Assembly (NCBI GenBank): GCA_946625225.1
Contig: CAMOTA010000152.1
Coordinates: forward strand, 1 to 6,173
Direction: 5' to 3'
Origin: UBA9715 sp003452695
Lineage (GTDB): Bacteria > Actinomycetota > Coriobacteriia > Coriobacteriales > Eggerthellaceae
DNA length: 6,173 nucleotides
Below the pieces are notes generated by a model. That model worked only from the letters and a program-made list of their open reading frames with translations, did no database searches and was not told the origin of the DNA. The position numbers were made by a program, and so were the translations under genes. Below are positions 1 to 4,776 of this stretch, piece after piece (within the stretch, counting starts at the first letter, position 1; the number at the start of each line of letters is the position of its first letter).

Positions 1-24
1 AATCGCCCTCACCCCTCTCCCCGT

Positions 25-58
25 CCCCGCCGCTGGCCGGGCCGTGGGCAGTGACGCC
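25..58 (+). repeat. Dispersed 34-base intergenic repeat, copy 1
   Basis: This stretch matches 3162-3195 at 30 of 34 positions by eye. The shared core is CCGTGGGCAG, preceded by a GGCC-N-GGCC element that could fold back on itself. A more degenerate relative lies at 2791-2821. All three copies are outside genes and in the same orientation. Two of them precede intact genes (rsmJ and glyA). The function is unknown; it could be a small repeated element or a shared leader or terminator module. Confidence 0.6.
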
Positions 59-85
59 GGTTGTCACAGTTCGCTCCCCCCTATT

Positions 86-100
86 CCTGAACCTTTCAGG
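86..100. other. Short perfect hairpin upstream of rsmJ
   Basis: CCTGAA (86-91) and TTCAGG (95-100) form a 6-bp stem around a three-base loop, in a locally more A/T-rich stretch. No T-run follows on the plus strand. It could be the tail of a terminator for a gene left of the window or a small operator. The sequence does not decide between these. Confidence 0.25.
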
Positions 101-183
101 CTACCCTTCGTTGTCCTGGGGCTGTTCCGAAGAGTTCGAATCTTCTGTTTTGAAGTATTTCGAATCGCACGTGCCAAGCTTCG

Positions 184-189
184 TATACT
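184..189 (+). promoter_or_regulatory. Candidate -10 box for rsmJ (leaderless start)
   Basis: TATACT differs from the consensus TATAAT at one position and ends six bases before the rsmJ ATG at 196. A transcript begun at the usual distance from this box would start at or within a base or two of the start codon. No purine-rich ribosome-binding site lies between this box and the ATG, which fits a leaderless mRNA, a common arrangement in Actinobacteria. No good -35 box is seen at 17 bases. Two copies of TTCGAATC lie upstream (135-142 and 159-166), and the second is near the -35 position. Confidence 0.45.
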
Positions 190-195
190 GAATTC

Positions 196-1119
196 ATGAT
201 TCCAATCGATGCACAGCACACATGCGGGCATGCAGGCGAACGCGTGGAGCGAGAGCTGGCGCGAGCGGGGCTGTTGCTCGGGCGAACCGACGACGGCCTT
301 GTCCTGACCGATGGCGCCATGAGCCTGCGCGCCGATTTCCGTCCCCTGCTGAAGCGCACGCGGCCCTGCGCGCTGCAACGCGAGCTGCTCGTGCGGGCGG
401 CGAAGTTGAAGCCGCTTGCGCGGTCGGGCACGGATGGTGCACGGGCGCATGCAGGCGCGGACGGTGCGCGGCCGGGCGCGGATGCCGGACCCTGGGCCAT
501 CGATGCCACGGCGGGGCTGGGAGAAGATGCGTTCTTGCTGGCAGCAGCGGGGTTTCGCGTGCAGCTGTTCGAGCGCAACGCCGTTATCGCCGCGTTGCTG
601 GCCGATGCGCTGCAGCGTGCCGCCCGCACTCCCGAGCTAGCGCCGATTGCGGCGCGCATGCACCTGGTGGAGGGCGATAGCGTACAGGCGCTGCGCGCAC
701 TGGCGCCGCGAGCAGCCGCGCGGGAAGCAGCTGCGGGGCTGGAGGGCGCGTCGGGGCTGGCGACGCCTGCGGCAGGGATGCAGGCAGCTTGCGAGCACGC
801 GATGGCGGCAGCGGGAACGCAAGCATCGGGCCCGGAAACGCCGGCATCGGCGCCTTGCGCCCGCCGGCCCGACGTGGTGCTGCTGGACCCGATGTTTCCC
901 GAAAAGCACAAGAGCGCGCAGGTGAAGAAGAAGCTTCAGCTGCTGCAGCGCCTGGAGCGGCCCTGCGACGACGAGGAAGCGCTGCTGTGCGCGGCCATCG
1001 AAGCGGGCCCGCGAAAAGTGGTGGTGAAGCGCCCCGCCAAGGGCCCGTTTCTGGCCGGTCGCGCACCCGACTATTCCCTGCAGGGCAAGGCCGTGCGCTT
1101 CGACGTGTTTGCTAACTGA
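196..1119 (+). CDS. rsmJ: RsmJ-type 16S rRNA (guanine-N2) methyltransferase
   Basis: This 307-residue class I SAM-dependent methyltransferase is of the RsmJ (E. coli YhiQ) family, which methylates G1516 (E. coli numbering) of 16S rRNA in the small subunit. The SAM-binding motif DATAGLGEDAF is at residues 103-113. The acidic end of strand 2, LFERN, is at 124-128. The family signature LLDPMFPEKHKSAQVKKK spans 229-246. VVVKRP follows at 275-280, and the terminal RFDVF at 301-305. The protein is about 55 residues longer than E. coli RsmJ (250 residues). The extra length lies mainly in Ala/Gly/Asp-rich inserts at about 78-98 and 171-222, between conserved blocks, probably as surface loops. The ATG at 196 is chosen because LVLTDGAMSLRADF (36-49) matches the family's N-terminal region. 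No Shine-Dalgarno sequence precedes it, and a -10-like box sits just upstream. The family assignment is firm. The exact target base is inferred from E. coli. Confidence 0.9.
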   Translation: MIPIDAQHTCGHAGERVERELARAGLLLGRTDDGLVLTDGAMSLRADFRPLLKRTRPCALQRELLVRAAKLKPLARSGTDGARAHAGADGARPGADAGPWAIDATAGLGEDAFLLAAAGFRVQLFERNAVIAALLADALQRAARTPELAPIAARMHLVEGDSVQALRALAPRAAAREAAAGLEGASGLATPAAGMQAACEHAMAAAGTQASGPETPASAPCARRPDVVLLDPMFPEKHKSAQVKKKLQLLQRLERPCDDEEALLCAAIEAGPRKVVVKRPAKGPFLAGRAPDYSLQGKAVRFDVFAN

Positions 1120-1121
1120 AC

Positions 1122-1156
1122 GGGCAAAACGGCGCATGCGCGATTGCGCTCTGCCC
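1122..1156 (+). terminator. Possible terminator hairpin after rsmJ
   Basis: Just after the rsmJ stop codon, GGGCA (1122-1126) can pair with TGCCC (1152-1156). Nested inside, GCGCA (1132-1136) can pair with TGCGC (1145-1149). The stem is interrupted and no T-run follows, so termination is only a possibility. From here to 1312 I see no gene. Confidence 0.25.
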
Positions 1157-1312
1157 ATGCCCGGTTTCGCTCGGCAGCGTTCCACCATCTGGCCAGCGCG
1201 TGAAACCACGCAACCCGGAGTTATGCGCAGCGCTTGCAAACAAGTCCTTGCACTGGAATGGCAAACAATGCTGCATGGCGAAGCGCGGCATAAGGCCGGT
1301 CTCAACGACGTT

Positions 1313-1347
1313 AATCGCCAATCGCCAAGCGGCAATCGCCAATCGCA
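1313..1347. repeat. Five tandem heptamers, consensus AATCGCC
   Basis: Five seven-base units lie head to tail: AATCGCC, AATCGCC, AAGCGGC, AATCGCC and AATCGCA. Three are identical and two are variants. The array ends directly against the perfect hairpin at 1348-1380. TGGCGAT at 1391-1397 on the far side is complementary to ATCGCCA in the array (1335-1341), so the array could form an outer stem around that hairpin. It lies between convergent rsmJ and the decayed minus-strand gene. Confidence 0.7.
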
Positions 1348-1380
1348 GAGCGGCCGCCCAGGGTTAAAGGGCGGCCGCTC
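1348..1380. terminator. Perfect 12-bp GC-rich hairpin, likely terminator
   Basis: GAGCGGCCGCCC (1348-1359) pairs perfectly with GGGCGGCCGCTC (1369-1380) across a nine-base A/T-containing loop. It lies about 50 bases beyond the stop of the decayed minus-strand gene and 230 bases beyond rsmJ. It could therefore have terminated the former or act in both directions. There is no T-run on either strand, so it does not meet the classical intrinsic-terminator rule. It could also act as an RNA 3'-end stabiliser. Confidence 0.5.
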
Positions 1381-1429
1381 GTTGCCTGTCTGGCGATCCG
1401 AATGCGAACGCTGCGCACCGCGGGGAAAC

Positions 1430-2475
1430 CTACGCAGCGCAAGCGCCCTGCAGCTGCGCGAGGGATTTCACGGCCTTGTCCATGGCCAGGACGTTTTCGG
1501 GCTTCGCGTTGAAGGGAATGTCGCACCCCGATGCAACGATATAGCCAGTTGGACCGATTTCGCGGCACAGCTTGGTCGTGTAATCGAAGACCTCCTGCTG
1601 GGTTCCAAACGCAAGCATGGTTGCATTCACGTCGCCCATGATGCACAACCTGTCGCCGATGACCTCCTTTGCCAGGAAAGTATCGCTTTGTCCATCCAGG
1701 GCGACGATCGCCGATTTGGGCGCAAGCTCCTTGAAAGCCTCGAAACCCGCGTTCCAATTTGAATCTAGGTGCATGATGGAAATGACGCCGTACTGGTTCA
1801 GAAGGTCGACGTATTCGCGCATGTACGGCCACGACCACTTGCGGAATGCCTCGGAACCGAGCGTGCTGGGCGTGCCGCGCCAGCCGCCGACCCACATGCC
1901 GATGGGCTTGGCATCGCCCTTGGCATTGGCCAGGGTTTTTTTCAGTTTCGCGCATGGTGGTCTCGTGCACCTCGGCAAACACCTTTTCCAGCTTTTCGGG
2001 AATGTCGAACAGGTCTTCGGTAAGGAAGTTCATGAGGGTGCGCCCCCCGCACAGGGTCTCGAAGGGCGAGCATACCGTTCCACCGAGCACGATGGGCAGA
2101 CCGACCTCCTTAAAACGCTGGACGGCAGTGGGGCGATACTTCGGCGTCTCGCCGACGAGTGTGGGGATGGGTCCAAACGTACGCTCGACGAAATCGGCGC
2201 GTCATGCTGCGTAGCCCATTTCCAGGATGCGATCGTAGTCTTCCTGCTCGATAAGCTCGAGCTCGTCCACCTGCCACAACTCGTTGCGGCCGAGTTCCTG
2301 CCCGGGCACTTTCACCTTCGAAAGCCACAGCAGAGAGAGCGAGCGGACGGGCGGCGAATATGGCGGTCTGCACGGCGTCGACACCCATCTTGGTGGAAGC
2401 TTCGATGCTCGTGGTGCACTGCAGCTCGAGGTCTTCCAGGAAATCTGCTAGCTCGACGCCCGGCTTGCCAGGCAT
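1430..2475 (-). pseudogene. Decayed uroporphyrinogen-decarboxylase/methylcobamide-methyltransferase-family gene
   Basis: Joined across reading frames, this encodes about 350 residues of the URO-D superfamily. That family includes MtaA-type methyltransferases, which move methyl groups from corrinoid proteins. Recognisable blocks, from the N-terminal side, are GVDAVQTAIFAARP, then WQVDELELIEQEDYDRIL, GGTVCSPFET, the His of IMHLDSNW, MGDVNATMLAFGT and SGCDIPFNAKPENV. The lesions are as follows. The frame shifts near the AG repeat at 2332-2339. A TGA interrupts the frame at 2202-2204, after GYAA and before RADFVERTFGP. The frame shifts again at the seven-A run at 1936-1942 (minus-strand sense). 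The open frame starts at 2475 inside a repeat, with a stop just upstream (2482-2484), so the N-terminal part of the family domain is missing. The longest surviving frame, from about 1942 to the stop at 1430-1432, could still be translated as a fragment. The substrate is unknown. Family identity is confident, and inactivity is very likely unless the sequence has errors. Confidence 0.82.
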
Positions 2476-2516
2476 CCGTATTCATTGAATACCGGTGCCA
2501 GGCACCCGTATTCATT
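2466..2516. repeat. Direct repeat, two 21-base copies 30 bases apart
   Basis: The 21-mers at 2466-2486 and 2496-2516 share TGCCAGGCA followed by CCGTATTCATT and differ at one base (2475 versus 2505). The second copy contains the perfect palindrome GGTGCCAGGCACC (2494-2506). The spacer makes GTATTCA/TGAATAC (2474-2488) a near-perfect palindrome around one base. GGTGCCTGGCACC-type palindromes occur in interspersed repeats of many bacteria, and a mobile repeat is my inference. The first copy overlaps the apparent start of the decayed gene, so it marks the break point. Confidence 0.75.
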
Positions 2517-2525
2517 CGGTCTGCC

Positions 2526-2581
2526 CCATCCACCCGCAACCCGCATTTCGTGGAAACGAGGGCGGACTTGCGGGTGGATGG
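2526..2581. repeat. Perfect 14-bp inverted repeat (ACCCGCAA family, unit 1)
   Basis: CCATCCACCCGCAA (2526-2539) pairs perfectly with TTGCGGGTGGATGG (2568-2581) across 28 bases. Inside the loop, TCGT/ACGA (2548-2551 with 2556-2559) can close a GGAA tetraloop, so the whole unit could fold as one long stem with internal bulges. No T-run follows on either strand. It is the first of a cluster of related inverted units reaching to 2785. Confidence 0.75.
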
Positions 2582-2620
2582 AGCCACGAGAACGCCGTTT
2601 TCGGCCCGCTGCGGGCAGAA

Positions 2621-2723
2621 GGCGGGGGTTGCGGGTGGAATCGCGGGTTGCCTCATAGAGCCGAACTGGGAAAACTCCGCCGGGGGCCTCCCGGGAAGTT
2701 GGAAATCCACCCGCAACCCCGCC
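2621..2723. repeat. Inverted repeat (ACCCGCAA family, unit 2)
   Basis: The arms are 2621-2639 (minus sense TCCACCCGCAACCCC) and 2706-2723 (the same core on the plus strand). They are complementary apart from one extra G/C and enclose 66 bases. Inside, CCGGG and CCCGG form a small GC hairpin at about 2680-2694. The arms share CCACCCGCAA with unit 1 at 2526-2581, so the two units are related and could also pair with each other. Confidence 0.7.
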
Positions 2724-2763
2724 CTCGTGCGCCGAAAGCCCGGAAAAGGCCGGTCTGGTGGGC

Positions 2764-2785
2764 CCACCCACCCGCAACCCGCGCC
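2764..2785. repeat. Solo ACCCGCAA-family arm
   Basis: CCCACCCACCCGCAACCCGC is a fifth copy of the core also found at 2532-2539, 2568-2575 (inverted), 2629-2636 (inverted) and 2709-2716. It has no nearby partner arm of its own but could pair with the inverted arm at 2621-2639. It closes the repeat cluster on the right. Confidence 0.6.
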
Positions 2786-2790
2786 TCGCT

Positions 2791-2821
2791 CCTGCCGTTG
2801 GCCGGACCGTGGAAGGCAGCC
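2791..2821 (+). repeat. Degenerate copy of the dispersed 34-base repeat
   Basis: The sequence GCCGTTGGCCGGACCGTGG resembles the cores at 25-58 and 3162-3195, but its right half is scrambled. It directly follows the last ACCCGCAA arm, so the two repeat families are adjacent here. It is clearly weaker than the other two copies. Confidence 0.35.
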
Positions 2822-3161
2822 GGCTCGGCCGGCCAGACGCTGCAGTTCACTCTATGCAGCCCGCCCGGCTGGGGCAAGGGGGCGTGAGCGATTCTGCAGT
2901 CACAATTCCTGTTAAATCCTCATTTGCAGATTGGTGCTCTCAGAGGCGGTGGCAAACCAATTACCTGCGTATTCATGAATCGAACTGCCTATATCACAGC
3001 GATTTTGGGATGGGCATGGCGCAATTCAGAACCCAAGCCATTTTCGATGTGCGCGCTACGCCGCATTTCACCTTCGCCGACTGCCGCACGCGGCCAAAGA
3101 CTGCCGCCAGAATTGTACGCGAGCGCGTTTCGCGCGACAAGGACATGCCATGCGTTCCCAC
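2822..3161. other. Gene-free intergenic stretch
   Basis: I find no convincing gene on either strand. The open frames lack the G/C third-position bias of the neighbours and resemble no family I know. From about 2885 to 3120 the base composition is noticeably less GC-rich than elsewhere. Small symmetric elements are present: ATTGGT/ACCAAT (2930-2935 and 2956-2961), the palindrome ATTCATGAAT (2971-2980), and GCGCG-TTT-CGCGC (3123-3135). The length and composition suggest leftover or foreign DNA, or an unrecognised regulatory leader. Confidence 0.5.
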
Positions 3162-3195
3162 CCCCGCCGTTGGCCAGGCCGTGGGCAGAAACGCC
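3162..3195 (+). repeat. Dispersed 34-base intergenic repeat, copy 2
   Basis: This copy matches 25-58 at 30 of 34 positions. It begins within a larger local duplication: GCGTTCCC followed by CCCGCCGTTG occurs at about 3152-3171 and again at 3212-3230. The second of these ends in a 6-bp stem, GCCCGC-CGTT-GCGGGC (3220-3235). The repeat sits about 80 bases upstream of the likely glyA promoter, comparable to copy 1 upstream of rsmJ. Confidence 0.6.
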
Positions 3196-3277
3196 AGACC
3201 GCGAAAAAGCAGCGTTCCCGCCCGCCGTTGCGGGCACGTTCGCGGGCGTGTGGGACACGTGGGTTTTCGTTCTCTGG

Positions 3278-3283
3278 TAAAGT
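3278..3283 (+). promoter_or_regulatory. Candidate -10 box for glyA
   Basis: TAAAGT lies about 58 bases before the glyA start, in a short A/T-richer patch following the GC-rich repeats. The region at -35 spacing (about 3255-3260, ACACGT) is a poor match to TTGACA. The implied 5' leader is about 50 bases, too short for a glycine or tetrahydrofolate riboswitch. I see no aptamer core of either kind upstream. Confidence 0.35.
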
Positions 3284-3328
3284 AAGCGAGACGCTTTGGG
3301 CGCGGCTCGGACGAAGGGCCGCAACGAC

Positions 3329-3334
3329 GAGGAG
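3329..3334 (+). promoter_or_regulatory. Ribosome-binding site of glyA
   Basis: GAGGAG ends six bases before the ATG at 3341. It selects that start over an in-frame TTG at 3296, which would add 15 residues not expected in the family. Confidence 0.85.
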
Positions 3335-3340
3335 ACTTCC

Positions 3341-4582
3341 ATGAATTACGACTTCATCCGCCAGTCCGACCCCGATATCTATTACGTTATGGAAAACGAG
3401 CTGGAACGTCAGCGCGACCACATCGAGCTTATCGCCTCGGAGAACTTCACGAGCGAGGCCGTGATGGAAGCCATGGGCAGCCACCTGACCAACAAGTACG
3501 CCGAGGGATACCCGGCGGCGCGCTTCTACGGCGGATGCGAGAACGTGGACCACATAGAAAAGATTGCCATCCGCCGCGCGAAATCGCTGTACAAGGCCGA
3601 ATACGCCAACGTGCAGCCGCACGCCGGGTCGCAGGCCAACGTGGCGGTGTACACGGCGCTGCTGCAGCCGGGCGACACCATTTTGGGCATGAGCCTGGAT
3701 GCTGGCGGCCACCTTACCCACGGCGCGCGCGCTTCGATGACCGGGCGCTATTGGAACTCGGTTTCGTACGGCGTAAGCCCCGAAACCGAGCAGATAGACT
3801 ACGACGAGGTGCTGGCCAAGGCAAAGGAATGCACGCCCCAGATTATCGTGGCGGGCGCCAGCGCGTACCCGCGTTTCATCGACTGGGCCAAGTTCCGCGA
3901 AATCGCCGACGAAGTGGGCGCGTACTTCATGGTGGACATCGCGCACATCGGCGGGCTGGTGGCGGCCGGCGTGCACCCCTCCCCCGTCCCCTATGCCGAC
4001 GTGGTAACCTCCACGACGCACAAGACGCTGCGCGGGCCGCGCGGGGCCATCATCCTGTGCAAGGAAGAGCTGGGCAAGCGCATCGACCATGCGGTGTTCC
4101 CCGGCACGCAGGGTGGCCCGCTGATGCACGTGATAGCCGCCAAGGCCATCTGCCTGCGCGAGGCCATGCTGCCGGGATTCAAGGAATACCAGCGCCAGAT
4201 AGTGACCAACGCGGCCGTGCTGGCGAAGACCCTGATGGACGGCGGCGTGCGCCTGACCACCGGCGGCACCGACAACCACCTGATGCTGGCCGACGTGGCA
4301 TCGAAGGACCGCACGGGCCTGGAAGTGCAGCTGCTGCTGGACAAGGCCAACATAACGGCCAACAAGAACGCCATCCCCTTCGATCCGCTGCCCCGCGCCG
4401 AGACGAGCGGCGTGCGCTTCGGCACCCCGGCCATTACGACGCGCGGCATGAAGGAAGCCGAGACCGAGCAGATAGGCAAGTGGATCCTGGAAATCCTGGA
4501 ACACGGCGACGACGTGGTGGAAGACATCAAGCAGCAGGTGAAGGACCTCTGCGCCAAGCATCCGCTGTATCCGCACCTGTAA
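3341..4582 (+). CDS. glyA: Serine hydroxymethyltransferase
   Basis: GlyA is a cytoplasmic PLP enzyme. It converts serine plus tetrahydrofolate to glycine plus 5,10-methylene-tetrahydrofolate, the main source of one-carbon units for purine, thymidylate and methionine synthesis. The 413-residue length is standard (E. coli 417). Visible landmarks are IELIASENF at 28-36, the NKYAEGYP segment at 51-58, and RFYGGCENVD at 61-70. The cofactor-ring aspartate is in VDIAH (198-202). The Schiff-base lysine is K228 in TSTTHKTLRGPRG. GTQGGP follows at 255-260, and the substrate-carboxylate arginine R359 is in GVRFGTPAITTRG. The start at 3341 is set by GAGGAG six bases upstream and by the usual family N-terminus. 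It is probably transcribed alone: a strong hairpin follows, and cysK has its own leader nearly 200 bases on. All key residues are intact and nothing looks abnormal. Confidence 0.98.
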   Translation: MNYDFIRQSDPDIYYVMENELERQRDHIELIASENFTSEAVMEAMGSHLTNKYAEGYPAARFYGGCENVDHIEKIAIRRAKSLYKAEYANVQPHAGSQANVAVYTALLQPGDTILGMSLDAGGHLTHGARASMTGRYWNSVSYGVSPETEQIDYDEVLAKAKECTPQIIVAGASAYPRFIDWAKFREIADEVGAYFMVDIAHIGGLVAAGVHPSPVPYADVVTSTTHKTLRGPRGAIILCKEELGKRIDHAVFPGTQGGPLMHVIAAKAICLREAMLPGFKEYQRQIVTNAAVLAKTLMDGGVRLTTGGTDNHLMLADVASKDRTGLEVQLLLDKANITANKNAIPFDPLPRAETSGVRFGTPAITTRGMKEAETEQIGKWILEILEHGDDVVEDIKQQVKDLCAKHPLYPHL

Positions 4583-4604
4583 GCGCCGTTGCCATCGAGC
4601 ACCC

Positions 4605-4637
4605 GTGAACGGCCGGCGATGCGCTCCGGCCGTTCAC
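4605..4637 (+). terminator. Perfect 12-bp hairpin after glyA
   Basis: GTGAACGGCCGG (4605-4616) pairs perfectly with CCGGCCGTTCAC (4626-4637) across a nine-base loop, 22 bases after the glyA stop. No T-run follows. Its stem and loop lengths match the hairpin at 1348-1380. This suggests that terminators in this genome rely on strong GC stems with little or no U-tract. Confidence 0.65.
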
Positions 4638-4661
4638 CGCACTCCTTCGCGGCCGCCGGCT

Positions 4662-4740
4662 TGTCCGTGGACACCGAGAGTGCCGATGGCAATTCAATCG
4701 AAATTACGATATGCCCTGCAAGCGCGGGGGCGAGTAAGAT
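4662..4740 (+). promoter_or_regulatory. Probable cysK promoter region with small palindromes
   Basis: The less GC-rich patch before cysK holds a 12-base palindrome-like element TGTCCGTGGACA (4662-4673) and ATCG-AAATTA-CGAT (4697-4710). There are two weak -10 candidates, TACGAT (4705-4710) and TAAGAT (4735-4740). Neither has a clear -35 box at 17 bases. The symmetric elements could be operator half-sites, but no regulator can be named from sequence alone. Confidence 0.3.
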
Positions 4741-4761
4741 GTGTGCCGACGACAATCGACG

Positions 4762-4770
4762 AAAGGAAGG
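4762..4770 (+). promoter_or_regulatory. Ribosome-binding site of cysK
   Basis: AAAGGAAGG ends six bases before the ATG at 4777. It fixes the start there and excludes the in-frame GTG at 4741, which lies upstream of this site. Confidence 0.8.
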
Positions 4771-4776
4771 CGCATC

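Noticed and set aside
2202..2204. In-frame TGA read as selenocysteine
   Set aside because: The same gene also has two frameshifts and a missing N-terminus, and I saw no clear SECIS-like stem-loop after the TGA. A nonsense mutation is simpler.
2526..2785. CRISPR-like array from repeated ACCCGCAA units
   Set aside because: The units are short, irregularly spaced and alternate in orientation. There are no regular spacers and no cas genes.
1617..2915. Plus-strand open frame of 432 codons over the pseudogene and repeats
   Set aside because: It is antisense to recognisable URO-D-family peptide, then runs through non-coding repeats. No homology or ribosome-binding site supports it.
2924..3280. Plus-strand open frame of 118 codons before glyA
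   Set aside because: It lacks the third-position bias of real genes here, runs through the dispersed repeat, and has no ribosome-binding site or family resemblance.
2885..3340. Glycine or tetrahydrofolate riboswitch upstream of glyA
   Set aside because: No recognisable aptamer core or terminator/antiterminator arrangement is visible, and the likely transcribed leader is only about 50 bases.
3296..3340. Upstream TTG start for glyA
   Set aside because: It would add 15 residues absent from the family and has no ribosome-binding site. GAGGAG at 3329-3334 points to 3341.
3068..4576. Very long minus-strand open frame (about 500 codons) opposite glyA
   Set aside because: It is the antisense shadow of a strongly GC3-biased gene. 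The translation is His/Arg/Gly/Val-rich with no family resemblance, while the plus strand encodes complete GlyA.
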